Assembly: GCA_029204045.2 (NCBI GenBank)
Contig: CM055076.1
Coordinates: 17,223,902 to 17,287,901, forward strand
Origin: Tillandsia leiboldiana
Lineage: Eukaryota > Streptophyta > Magnoliopsida > Poales > Bromeliaceae
Length of the DNA: 64,000 nt
Direction of reading: 5' to 3'
Below, piece by piece: positions 35,132 through 46,301 of this stretch. Both the position numbers and the translations under genes were made by a program. The notes below the pieces were generated by a model. It ran no database searches. It worked only from the letters and a program-made list of their open reading frames with translations, and was not told where the DNA came from. Each line of letters opens with the position of its first letter. The first letter of the stretch is position 1.

Positions 35132-36237
35132 GAAATGGTCACCAACAGAGTGTATGAGAACTAGAACCAACAGTAGTTCTCAGTGGGTACCGCCACCAAG
35201 ACCGACGGTCTGCCCACTAAGTCTACTAAAGACATAAAGTAACAAATGCGACAGTATAAAGAAAAGGCTAAAAATAACTCTACAGCTACTATGCCTCTAT
35301 CTAGATGCTTAAAGAGTGATACAGATGAAAAATGATGCATCTACTACCTCTCGATAAAACAATCACCCAATCTACACTGACTGCCACAAAGGGTCCAGTC
35401 AAACCTGCACCCACCTACTACCATTACATCTACGGAGGACTGGAATTACGTCTCAAACACATAAGTTGTACATTAATATGCATGCTTTCTATCATATATA
35501 ATTAGAAAACCGTCCGCTGGTTTTGGAGACGAAAGCAACCCTCCTGGATGCGCGCGCGATCCGAAGTCCAAATGAGTCGAAACTGAACGTGGGTAATCCT
35601 CAGGTTCCCAAGATTCCAATGAGCCCAAAAACACCCGAAAACTTCTCACATTCACTGAGATACAAATCAAACACCGCGGTAAGCAAAAATCCCCAAAACT
35701 ACAACTCTGCGGAATTTCATTCCAAGAAATGCCAAAATAACAGCTTCGAGATGTCCTCCAAAAATTCCAAGAAATATATGTCTGCGATCCTCACGAAGTG
35801 TAGATGTCGATCGAGTCCTCACAGGCTGAAATCCGACAACTGTGCACCGAAATAAAAATCAAACAAGCTCTATTGTCAAGAAAAACTACAACAAGAAAGG
35901 GGTTCAAAGATGCTTCGAAAAACCCAATAAAAACCCAAAACCGAGAGAAATGGTAAATACAAAAATCGAAGGTCTACCTCTCATGGAAATGATGCCGTAA
36001 AAATAAGCTAAAAACTCTCTTGGGCCAGCCCAGGGGAGCCCGCGGACGAAGCGTCGACGGAAAAGATCAGTGTCGAAGGCACGTCAAAGCTCGCAATGTC
36101 GAGGAGGAAGCTAATGAAACGATCTCCAAAAATCCTCCAAAACCCCAAGATGTGAAAAAGACTCGTAGATCTAGCCCTTTGCCAAAGGTGGCTACAAGAA
36201 CACTTCCAAAAAACCCGAAATTAGAGCTTGAATGGCC

Positions 36238-36246
36238 TATTTATAG
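36238..36246 (-). promoter_or_regulatory. TATA box of element 4 LTR
   Basis: CTATAAATA on the minus strand, about 520 bases from the LTR start, at a position comparable with that of the related LTRs. Confidence 0.5.
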
Positions 36247-36799
36247 CCCAAACCCAAAGAAATCCACTATTTGGGCGCAAGAATCATGCGCCCGAAACAC
36301 CCCCCCGGATCCGCACTGTGCATGCTCGGATTCACCCGAGCACGACACGTGTCCAGGCGGGGTCTACGGCGGGGTGCACGGAGCGTGGTCCGCGCCGGGG
36401 CAGCCGGGTCCGTGCGCCCGGCAACGGGCACGCGCCACGTGTCCTGGCACGGTCCACGGTACGCCGCCCCCGGCGCGATTGGTGCCTCGACTCCCGCGCC
36501 GACGCCCGGCCAATCAGGGACTGCCATGTGTCCCGCCCGGCTTCTTCGCTGGTCCCAGTTGGCGCGTAATTGGGCCGTGGACCGGCCCACTTCAAAATTG
36601 GCCCGTTAGCCCGTTTTGCCCGAAAATAGCCGTTTTTGACCGTTTTCGTGCGCTGAGTCTGTTTTTGGCCTCCGTTTGACACACAATGCACTCGATACAC
36701 CAAAAATAGGTGTGTTTTCACCACCGACCACCCAGTCAAGTCACACGAAAAAATTTGGGACACCACATCCTCCCCTACTAAAAGAAAGTTTCGTCCTTG

Positions 36800-38887
36800 A
36801 AACTAAGCATACAAGAACAGACGTACCTCAGCCAAAAGTCTCAAACAGGTGGGGATAGTCATCCATCATCGCCGTCTCTAGCTCCTAAGTAGCCTCTCGC
36901 TCCTCGTGATTACTCCACAAAATCTTCACGTACGGTATGGCCCGGTTGCGCAATTCTCTCACCTCTCGAGACAGAATCCGCAACGGGCGCTCCTCGTACC
37001 CAAGGTCCTCACTGATCTCAAGTTGAGTTATCTCAAGTTGAGTGAACTCAATCACATGCGAAGGGTCGAAAACGTATCTCCTCAAAGCTGAGATGTGGAA
37101 AACATCATGAACTCCTGCAAGGCGAGGGGGAAGTGCAACTCGGTACACAACGGGGCCAACTCTCTCAAGTACCTCAAAGGGTCCGATGAACTGGGGACTG
37201 AGCTTCCCACGAACTCCAAATCTTCGGACCCCCTTAGAAGGCGAGACTTTCAAAAAGGCATGATCGCCAACCTGAAACTCTAAGTCTCACCGTCGAGTAT
37301 CAGCATAGCTCCTCTGTCGACTCTGGGCGGTCTCAAGATGTCGTCGTACTAATCTGACCTTTTCCTCTGCCTCCTGCAGTATATCTAGTACCAAAGTCCT
37401 CCTCTCACCCACGTCTCTCCAATATAAGGGCGACCGACACCTGCATCCATACAACGCCTCAAACGGAGCCATCTGAATGCTCGCTTGATAGCTGTTGTTG
37501 TACGCAAACTCGACCAATCCTAGGTGCCGATACCATCCTCATCCAAAATTCAGGACGCACGCTCTCAATATATCCTCGAGGGTCTGTATGGTGTGCTAAG
37601 ATTGTCCATCGGTCTGTGGGTGGAATGCTGTCCTAAACCGGAGCTATGTCCCCAAGGCTGTTTGTAAACTCCTCCAGAAATGCGAGACGAACCTCGGGTC
37701 TCTGTCTGATACTGTGACATCCCAATAGTCCCACATCGGATGGAGATGTGGTTGTGGTTGGGTTTATAAGAGACATGGACACTAGTAATAATAACTGGGC
37801 TTAAGCATATTGGGATGTGGTTTGGGCCCAATGAGTTATTATTGCTAGTCGGCCGGGTCGTTATATTTGGTATTAGAGCCAATAACCAGCCGAAAGTGTG
37901 TTACGAGTCTAGGCTGAGCCTGGGTCTAGATGACAAGGCAAGCGAGATAAGTCTCACATCGCCTTGTGATCTTGGGCTGCTGTGTGTGTGTTTGGGCTGA
38001 CGAGGACATCATGCCTAAACGGGGGGAGTCTGTGACACCCCAATAGTCCCACATCGGATGGAGATGTGGTTGTGCTTGGGTTTATAAGAGACATGGACAC
38101 TAGTAATAATAACTGGGCTTAAGCATTTTGGGATGTGGTTTGGGCCCAACGAGTTATTATTGCTAGTGGGTCAGGTCGTTATAGATACGTTCGAGGCGGG
38201 CACTCCATGTAACCACACCACCTCGTCAAGGTACACCTGTGCGAGTCGCTCCAAGGGCCAAGTTACCTGCACCGGTAGAAAGTGAGCAGACTTGGTGAGT
38301 CTATCCACGACTACCCATAGCGCGTCTGCTCCACTCTGCGCCCTTGGCAGTCCAGTGACGAAATCCATAGTGATGTGATCCTATTTCCACTAGGGAATTA
38401 GGAGACTCTGTAACTTGCCAGCAGGAACTCGGTGCTCTGCCTTTACTTGTTGACAAGTTAAACAGTGAGCCACGAATCTCCCAATATCCTGCTTCATCCC
38501 GATCCACCAGAAGTGTGCCTTGAGGTCCTTATACATCTTAGTCCCACCGGGATGAATGGTATAAGGTGTATAATGGGCCTCTCTCATAATCTGCTCTCTG
38601 ATCTCAGAATACATAGGCACACATGCTCGATCCCTGTACTGCAGTACTCCCGAAACATCCCCAGAGAAATCCTCTGTCTGATTAGTCTGGATCTGTCCTC
38701 TAATCCTCATCAAGTGGGGGTCCTCACTCTGTCTCTCTCTAATCCTGTCCAACAAAGTGGGCTGCACGACCAAAGACATAAGTCTAGCAGAGACCCCAGG
38801 GGATACAACCTCGATCTACAATCGCCTCATCTGCTCAACCAGCGGTGCCTGCTGTGTAATCAGCATGCTCAGACTCTGCACTGTTCT
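36800..38887 (-). pseudogene. 3' pol remnant (integrase and chromodomain-like tail) of element 4
   Basis: In minus-strand order: the integrase zinc-binding region and start of the core (38779-38390, ending with a C-x-x-C pair), core segments with M-D-F-V-T-G (38368-38171), then, past the TRIM, Y-N-N-S-Y (37517-37287) and the C-terminal domain with G-P-F-E-V-L-E-R and the chromodomain-like tail (37253 to about 36800). The tail contains a short in-frame duplication, Q-L-E-I repeated, at about 37019-37045. Frameshifts, stops and the TRIM separate the pieces. The closest relative visible here is element 2. Confidence 0.8.
37713..38183 (+). mobile_element. Second TRIM element (471 bp), GATAC target-site duplication
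   Basis: The two LTRs of 153 bp (37713-37865 and 38031-38183) start TGTGACA and end GTTATA; each contains CCCACATCGGATGG and a GGGTTTATAAG TATA-like box. The internal 165 bp has a primer-binding site TGGTATTAGAGCC (37868-37880) and a purine tract ACGGGGGGAGTC directly before the second LTR. GATAC flanks both sides (37708-37712 and 38184-38188). It lies inside the integrase remnant of element 4. No ORF. The CCCACATCGG motif is common in plant TRIMs; I do not assign a family name. Confidence 0.9.
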
Positions 38888-39874
38888 TGTGAGGACCCGG
38901 ATCCCTACGACGAGATTACTGGTTGATCAGCAGCTCCTGGAGGCCTATGTGGCGTGTCGGTGGCGTTTGTGCACCAATTGGACACTAGTGATGGACTCAG
39001 TGTGTTTAATGGATCACGAGAGTAGTCAGATGACCCCGTCGAATGTTTAGAAGTGGTTTCGCGCGCAATGGATATTAAATTGGGCTCAACGCGAAGTTTG
39101 GACAAAAGAACACCTTTCCGGATACCTTCGGTAATTTTTAGAGTTGGAATTTGGCAAAACGGACAGCGGATTCAGATTCAGCACGCGAAAACGTTGAAAA
39201 TGGACTACTTGTATTTTTCGGAGCCCGGATGACCCGGCACGGATTTCGAGGCAATGGGTCACTGTTCCGGCGGCTGGGGCAGCGCCGGCGACGGCGGCGG
39301 ACGGCGGCGCGGGCTCGGGCAGGAACAGGCGCGGCGGCGGGCAGGCGCGGGCAGCGTGCAGTGCGCGGGCAGGCGCAGGCAGTGTGCAGTGCGCGGGCAG
39401 GCGCACGGTCCACGGGCCGGCGTGCACCGGAGGGCGGACACGTGGCGGGCTTTGTTAGGTCGGTGTCGTGGACTTGGTTTACGGAGCAGGCGGGGGACCG
39501 CCTCGGATAGCGTGCCTGGCAGAGGCGCAGACCCGCGCTGGGAAGGCGCGCGGGCCCTGGCACGGCGTCAGCGGGGGGCAGGCCACGTGTCGGCCTCCCA
39601 TTCGCGGGCCAGCGCGACGCGACGCGTCGCTGCTGCCGTGCGTCAGCGCAGGGCGCGGGTGCGGTCCACGTGGCGGCCGCAGATTAGCTGCCGCCGGTCC
39701 GTGGTCGCGGTGCACGGGTCCATGGACACGTGTCGCTCCCCGGTTGGCCGAACGCGGATGACGTGGCGCCTCACTGGCGCGGCGTGGACGCGTGGACCGC
39801 GAGGCTGGTTACTGTAGCAGCCCGAAAACCAGTTTCGGGCACCAGGAAATTGCGCCCGAATGTGGGATTTCGGC

Positions 39875-39883
39875 CTATAAAGG
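39875..39883 (+). promoter_or_regulatory. TATA box of element 5 LTR
   Basis: CTATAAAGG. About 35-55 bases upstream lies the dyad CCCGAAAACCAGTTTCGGG, and GCGCCCGAA follows it; similar CCCGAAA motifs precede the TATA boxes of the related minus-strand LTRs. Confidence 0.65.
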
Positions 39884-39961
39884 CCCGAATCGCCCCATTT
39901 CTTCTCTTTTCTCCTTTTTGCTCGCATAGAGAGGCTAAGGGGAGGGAGAGGGCGATTAGGA

Positions 39962-39986
39962 GGGGGGGGGGGGGGGGGGGGGGGGT
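39962..39986 (+). repeat. 25-base G run in LTR leader
   Basis: An uninterrupted G run about 80 bases downstream of the TATA box, hence in the transcribed leader. The true length is likely uncertain because homopolymers assemble poorly. Confidence 0.9.
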
Positions 39987-40229
39987 TCGTGGGTGCGCGA
40001 GCACGCCGTTGACCCCGTGGAGTGCACAAGGTGTTCCAAGGAGCCGGATTGACGCGTTGGACGGCGCGACGGGTCGAGGTTGGTCTCGTTTGTTGTTTTG
40101 CGGTATTTTTGGCACAGTTTTGAGTTTTCCTTTTTGGATTTTGGATTTGACCCCACGCCCCCCATGCGTGTTAGGGACCGTGTTTTGCTGTGCCATTTTG
40201 CTGCGCGGACTGTTGCTGGCGTTTTGGAC

Positions 40230-40440
40230 GTGCCTCGTTTTGCGTGCAACCTTAAGAGATGCATGCTCCGTTTTGCGTGCAGATTCGAGGTACGAGCACC
40301 GTTTCGCGTGCAGGTTGTGTTGGCGCGCATCGTTTTGCGTGCGGGTTTTTGATGGCGTGCACCATTTTGCGTGCAGGTGTGGTGGCCGCGCATCGTTTTG
40401 CGCGTGGACTCGTAAAGTGTGCACCATTTTGCGTGCAAAC
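40230..40440 (+). repeat. Seven phased TTTTGCGTGC cores, spacing about 31 bp
   Basis: Cores of the form TTTTGCGTGC (two with one change or shift) occur at about 40239, 40271, 40302, 40333, 40365, 40395 and 40427. Spacing is 30-32 bases while the sequence between cores differs greatly. It lies in the transcribed part of the LTR. Short ORFs crossing it are a by-product. Confidence 0.85.
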
Positions 40441-42266
40441 TTGATGTACGAAACTCGGATTGAGGCGTGCCTTTACACTTTTTGCATCTACGCGTCGCAA
40501 GGATTACCGTCGTGTTTTTAGGGGAATTTTCTGAGTTTCGCCCGAAGGTTTACTTCTTTCCCCTTTACTGTGCAGAGTATTACAGTTGTGTATGTTGTGG
40601 ACTTTCGCGCTCGCCGCGTTGTGGAATTTGTAACTCGGCCTCCGGGACTCGGATTTTGACGTGCAGGTACTCGTTTCGAAGGGCTCGACGCGACGATCAC
40701 ATCCGTCTTTTTGGTGGATTTTTCAGAGTCAGGCGGTCTGTATTGCTCGGGTGCGAGCAGGGGTCTGGGGTAGTGTAGCCGGGACATTGGTGTCAGGCAC
40801 GGGTTGTGTTGGATTGCGGTTGGCAGGGTTTGCGGTGATCGCGGACTTTGGGCGGTTGACCGGAGGTCGGTTATAGGACTTGATTATAGACGGCAGGGTA
40901 TTGCGGCAACCGCGAATATTGGGCGGTTGACCGGATATTTATTTATGCACCAGATTGGGTATCTGATTTCTCTAGTGGACGGAGATTCCCACTATTTGAG
41001 TACTTTTGCATCTGATTGAGGACCGAGGCTTTCTTTAGTGGTTGGGCTTTCCCACTTTGATCAGGGTCATGATCCAGTCCTCCTGATTTAAACTTATGTT
41101 ACTGGCTACTGAGATACTTTACTCGTGTGGGTCGCTCCCCTCAAGTGCCACTCTGGAGTAGGCTTTAGACCGTGTTGGGTTCCGGTCATTTGGACAGTGG
41201 AGATACTGAGTTCGTGAGATTGATGACAGAGCAGGCAGTACCGGGTTTTATACAGGTTCATTCGATTGGGTTTGTTCGGTCAGATACTTTTATTGTTGCA
41301 CTCGTGCCTAGGGGCTGAGTGGAGTCTAGTAGCTGTGTTTAGACCAGTGCTAGTGTTGTTGGGAGCCGTTTGGTTTGACGGTGGTCCCGTGTCGTTGTGA
41401 GTACTTTGACCGTTGTGTGAGAGGTTGAGCATCTTGAGGCTATCCGTTCTGAGAGAGAGCGTGGATTTTGACTATAGCTTGCATGAGCCACTACTCGATA
41501 GCGAGTTAGTCCGTTTGGACGCCCTACATAATTCCTGCCCGTCAGCGGGAGGTGGTTGTAGGTGGGCGCAGGTTTGACTGGACCAGATGTGGCAGTCAGC
41601 TCGATTGGGTCGATTGTGCACTTCATGTGCTAGTGGTTGATACCATTATTTGATTCTCCCCTCTTGAGCATTTAGATGGAGGCTTGGTAGCTGTTAGGTG
41701 ACATCAGCGTTCTTGTTCCGTTCCCACTTCTTTGTTTATTTTATGTCTCTTGAGGACTTAGTGGGCAGACCGTCGGGTCTGGCGGTGGTACCCACTGAGA
41801 ACTCCCTTTTTGGTGTAGTTCTCACACCCTTTGGGGGTTTCCCCCCCCTTTTTCCTTCCTCTCCTTTGTTTTGCAGAGTCTTAGCGGGTGTTGCTGATTC
41901 TGCGGTTGTTGATCGAGGCGAGGGAGTCGCGTGCTAGATCCCTACCCGTCGTTGGAGAGTAGCGGTACCCCCTTCAGAGGAGATCTTCATTAGATTAGTT
42001 ACTTTATTTTCCTCTTTTGAGAGACTGATGTAGCGAGGACATGATATGTATTGAGAGCCTGTACACTGATGTACTTATTGGAGATACCTCCCTGTTGAGC
42101 TATGAGTTTTGTATCTGAGGATATTGTACGATTATCATTGTTGGGAGGTGGACATTGTTGTATTATTTTCCAGTTGTACAGTGGTTGATTTTTGTTATTC
42201 AGCAGATTCTCATTTTTAGCTCTGATATCTGTTAGCTGTAGTACTTTTCTTGCAGGTAGGACGCTT

Positions 42267-42336
42267 CGCCTATGCGGGGTTTGGCATAGGTGGCGGATCT
42301 GTTGGCGAGCCCGGGTCGCAGTTTCGACCCCGGGGC
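42267..42336 (+). other. Paired hairpins at the end of the element 5 LTR
   Basis: Two inverted repeats: one pairs CGCCTATGC with GCATAGGTGGCG (42267-42294) and the other pairs CCCGGGTCG with CGACCCCGGG (42309-42336). The same pair, in inverse orientation, stands at the start of the LTRs at 20974 and 22746 and in part at 32574, 34162 and 43898. Confidence 0.75.
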
Positions 42337-42350
42337 GTGACAGATTAGGT

Positions 42351-42362
42351 TGGTATCAGAGC
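42351..42362 (+). other. Primer-binding site of element 5
   Basis: TGGTATCAGAGC, matching the initiator tRNA-Met type, eight bases after the LTR end. Confidence 0.9.
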
Positions 42363-43897
42363 CTAGGTTGTAGGTCATGGTGGACTTAGAAACCCTAGGC
42401 TTATGGTTTGACCCTTGGTTGACTTCGTGAGAGTCGTGATTTATAGCGAGAGTCCTGATTGAGTTTTATACCTCTCCCAAGGGACGGGAAGAGTGATTAG
42501 CATGTTTATTCTCCTAAGTGATTATGTTGGCTGCAGACAACATAATGGTGTGGAATAGGTGACATGCTCTAGACTTTCGCTGGATTGGGTCGAGTGGCTT
42601 TTGTGTGCTGATTTGCAGTTTCGTCGTGGCGAGCTGTGTCTCCCCGTCGCTGGGTTTTGACCCGTGTGCTTCCTGTCATAGCAATTGAGCTTGAGCGGTT
42701 GGTTTTGGGCCGGATACCCGGATTGAGGTCAGAGAGTTCCGGACCCAGATGACAGGATCGTCTGAGGCCTATCAGCGGCAGAGTGAGCGAGCAGCTAGTT
42801 TTAGTGACACAGTTGTCGGAGCAGCGGGCAGCTCGATAGTGCTTCCTTCTGAGACCACCCGGTTGCAGTATCCTCAGGGGCGGGGATTTTGTGGCACCGA
42901 TGGAGTGAGTAGCCCCCTCTGTGCTAATGTTCAGTGCCGAGGCACCGAGGTAGGGTGGATAGTTGACAGTTGGTGAGCTGAGGGGACATGATCGATCTAC
43001 TGAGCCAGATTCAGCAGATGAACCACCCCGATTCATAGGAGTGAGCTTGGGGCCTTTGGAGGCAGAATCATGGTTGGTGGTATTGGAGAGACTACTTGAG
43101 AGCCTCCCTGTGCTAGAGAGTTTACGCAGTTGCTTAACTGCGCGCTCCAGGTTCGAGGGACGAGGCGCATAGGATACGTGTGGCTGGGAGTGGATTGCGC
43201 CAGAATACCTTTCAGTTTATTCAGTCCCTCCGTTATAGGTTCGACGCCTCGTTGGAGTAGGCGTTGTGTTTGGAGCGTGGCGCTGCAGTTCCTTTGGATA
43301 GGGATCTGCCGCTAGAGGCGAGTTCAGGATATTGGCGCTTGGCGCCGGGTGATGGAGGACAGATCGGCCGGCGGAGGCACTTCTGATTTCTTTTCCAGGA
43401 TGACGGGTTCCTGAGATGACAGAGATCGGGTGGACCCCGATTCCAGCATCAGCATCTATATCAGAGTGGCACAGCGGTAGCGTGGATTTGTTATCTGCGG
43501 AGGACCTTATTCGTCGCCCCAGTGTGAGCAGAGACAGAGGTCGTACTCCCTATGTGGATAGTCCTGATTTTCAGGCAGATTGAGCGACAACCACTTGCAT
43601 CGAGTGGATGAATCTGTGCCGCCCGGTTGGAGGGCGCCACGGTAGTCGATCGAGTTGTCGCAAGTGTGATTTCATCACAGCAGTCGGAGTTAGAGCATGT
43701 TGCATTCCTGCATGGACTAGAGGCAAATTTGTTACCACATGCACTAGAGGTATAGGTTCCTGCTAGTGTTGTGCATGTGGAGGAGGCTTGTGGATCATGT
43801 CCAATGCAGTTGAGGCCGCGAGTTGTACCGACTGACTTATTGGTAATTGTGGCAGTTCGGTGTTTTGACCATGTGCTTGAGATTGATTGGCACAATG
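42363..43897 (+). pseudogene. Gag-region remnant of element 5
   Basis: At about 43040-43110 a reading of L-G-P-L-E-A-E-S-W-L-x-x-L-E-R-L-L-E resembles the gag core also seen at 20146-20388, but stops and frameshifts surround it and no zinc knuckle or pol is present before the insertion at 43898. The rest of the stretch is alignable to 19718-20973 in inverse orientation. Confidence 0.55.
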
Positions 43898-45478
43898 TGT
43901 CACGCCCCGGGTCGAAACTGCAACCCGGGCTCGCCAACAGACCGCCCATACGGGAAGCCCCGTATAGATGTAGCGTCTAACCTGCAAAAGATCATCTACA
44001 CTATACAGATATCAGAGCAGAAAGGTAAATGCAGAAATAAAATAAAAACAACTCTAGAAATATACATCCCAAGTCCTCACCAAAATACATATATCTCTCA
44101 AACAAAGAAGAGTACAACTCAATCCTCACTACGTGATCACTCAACATGAACTCTCAAAATGTAAGGGGGTACATCTACTCTCAGGACGACAACAGGTGCA
44201 GCAGGAACAGGAGTAGAAGTCCCTGGGGAAAAGACACCACGACGGGTGTGAGAACTACATCCCACAGTAGTTCTCAGTGGGTGCCGCCAACAAGCCCGAC
44301 GGTCTGCCCACTAAGTCTACTAGAGGCATAAAGTAACATATGCAGTGCTGTAAGGAAAAGCTGGAAAAGTAAACTCTACAGCTACTATGCCTCTATCTAG
44401 ATGCTCAAGAGTGGAACAGAAAGAACACAATAATGCTACAACTAGCTCTCAACTCAAATCACCCAATCTAAACTGACTGCCTCCTCGGGTCCAGTCAAAC
44501 CTGCGCCTACCTACTGCCGTTACATCCCGGAGGACCGGACTTACGTAGGGCGTCCGTGACTGCCAAAACTAGCCCAGCCAGAGGGACTGCGTCAACAAGT
44601 CGCGATAGAAGTAACAGGCCCCACTTCGGAGTGGCACTCGAGGGGCGCGACCCCAACGAGGAAAGTATCAGCGCATCTCTGTCGAGCTCAAATGTGGCTC
44701 ATGCAGGCTATAATCCAAATCCTCCGTCAACAAGATCGGTTGTAACCAACAGAACACTGTCTCACTCACAGGCTAGAAAACTGCACAGCCGAGACCCACT
44801 GTCACTCTGACGGCTCCCACAGAACCCAGATCTACAGACTGCTATCAGACTCCACTCGGTCCCCAGACACGAGTGTAAATGCATCCCACAACAACCCGAC
44901 CCCTCGGCCCACTACTCGGGCGAGGAAAACTCTAAGTCCAGAGTGCAATATAGAACAATGATGTGGGGATGTCTAGAGCAATAAAAACCTAGCCCAAGTT
45001 GGAGTTTTCTACAGTCTGGCTGAACATGCTGCATATGGCGGGGGTGCTAGGTCATGTCCAAAAGATATCAATAAATGACAAGATGTAGGAAATAAAGCAT
45101 CACAAGGTCATCAGAAATTTAACAGGAATATCAATTTTCACAGACTAGCATGCTAACAACACACTATTCCTATCATGCTTGTTCCTACACATATAGAATT
45201 AATGTGCAATCCGAAGATCTTGGAAACGGGCCACCCACCTGAAGAGCTGAACTGTCCAAGTCCCATAGCTGAAAATACCAAGAAAACAACAACTCCAAGT
45301 CCAAAGGGTACAGCACGATCCGCAATCCCTCCTGGGTGCAACACAAGGCTAAAATTACACTTTAATCCCAAAATTTAACCAAGTATTACAATCTGAAATT
45401 TCAGCCGCAAAGATGTCAATTTTTCACCTGCAGACAGAGCTCCAAAAATTCTGATAAAAATACCACAGCGATCCTCGC
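43898..45478 (-). repeat. Minus-strand LTR fragment, cut by the copia element
   Basis: Begins TGTCACGCCCCGGGTCG and follows the same segment order as the LTR at 20974 (GTGCCGCC/GTCTGCCCACTAAG block, CGGCCCACTACTCGGGCGAGGA block) up to 45478, where the Sirevirus-like LTR starts. CAATG (43893-43897) precedes it and would be its target-site duplication. Confidence 0.75.
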
Positions 45479-46227
45479 TGTAGGTTTTTATAGGATCCAC
45501 AAGGATCTAAATAGGTACTATCAAACACCTAGAGGGGGGGTGAATAGGTGTAATACTTAAAAACTCAATCTCAGTGCAAAATAAAAACCAATGCGGAAAA
45601 TAAAAACAGCACACCGAGATTTACGTGGAAACTCCAATCCAGGAGAAAAACCACGGGACCAACACGCAATAACAATCCACTAAGAATAGAAGAATAACAA
45701 GGTGATTACCGACTCCACGGACTCAAACCCCTCCTTCAACTTCTTCGGACCTTGCGCTGACCGGTTGGATATCCGCGCAATAACAATCCCTAAGAAAAGA
45801 AGAATAACAAGGTGATTACCGTCTCCACGGATTTAACCCCTCCTTCAATTTCTTGGACCTCGCGCTCCACCGTTTTGCCCGTCCACTGCTCACGTTCGAA
45901 TCCACGAACGCACGCTTCGAATCCACGAAACGCCTTTAGCACACCGAATCCACGATGCCACGTCGAATCCACGACGCAAACTCAGTCGATAAGAATATTG
46001 ACTTCGATGGTGATCCTTTGCTTAGATTATCAATGAAGATCCATGGGAAAAATCTCTAAGCAAAGATTAGATCAATTCGACAAAAGATAGATCTTGGAAG
46101 AACCGTCGAATTGACCTAAAAGAGGCTATTAAGAAGAACAATGAAAACCTAGCCTCTAGGGTTGCTCTCAAATGTTTTATAAAAAGATCGGCCGTAGCTC
46201 CCACGTTTTTGAGAAACCCTAAACGTC

Positions 46228-46237
46228 TATTTATAGT
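46228..46237 (-). promoter_or_regulatory. TATA box of the Sirevirus-like LTR
   Basis: The minus strand reads ACTATAAATA. It lies about 65 bases downstream, in transcription sense, of the palindrome cluster at 46302-46523. Confidence 0.65.
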
Positions 46238-46301
46238 TTAGAAACCTTTGGAAAGAGATAAGAATCAAAAACATACCTTATCTGGAAATTTTCAGGACGG
46301 C

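Larger units (their letters stand above)
34162..36767 (-). repeat. 3' LTR of element 4
   Basis: On the minus strand it starts TGTGGTGTCCC at 36767, directly after the purine tract AGTAGGGGAGGA, and ends at 34162 as CGGGGCGTGATA, with the terminal CA changed to TA. Without the embedded Cassandra-type element the LTR is about 2.0 kb. A TATA box lies at 36238-36246 (minus). Confidence 0.8.
34162..38887 (-). mobile_element. Ty3/gypsy element 4, minus strand, 3' half only
   Basis: The 3' LTR (34162-36767) is followed by a purine tract and the 3' part of pol, then cut at 38888 by element 5. The internal region carries integrase and chromodomain-like coding fragments related to element 2. Two miniature elements lie within it: one in the LTR and one in the integrase region. 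The 5' half would lie to the right of the second gap. Confidence 0.85.
38888..42342 (+). repeat. 5' LTR of element 5
   Basis: A 3455-bp LTR starting TGTGAGGACCCGGATCC and ending CCCCGGGGCGTGACA. In order it carries a GC-rich block (39260-39800), a TATA box (39875), a 25-base G run, a phased TTTTGCGTGC repeat (40230-40440) and two hairpins at its end. Segments from 40740 onward are the inverse of the minus-strand LTRs at 20974, 22746 and 32574. Confidence 0.88.
38888..43897 (+). mobile_element. Ty3-type element 5, plus strand, 5' part
   Basis: A complete 5' LTR (38888-42342), primer-binding site and about 1.55 kb of internal sequence, cut at 43898 by a minus-strand LTR. The family is the same as that of element 3 and the solo LTR at 22746. 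It inserted into pol of element 4. The internal region is non-functional. Confidence 0.85.

Noticed and set aside
39138..40521. Overlapping ORFs on both strands, including a 263-codon plus-strand ORF with R-A-x-x-C repeats
   Set aside because: They cover the LTR GC-rich block and the phased TTTTGCGTGC repeat; repeats in protein simply mirror repeats in DNA.
43491..43949. 152-codon minus-strand ORF over the element 5 interior
   Set aside because: The element's gag-like signal runs on the other strand and the ORF extends across the insertion junction at 43898.
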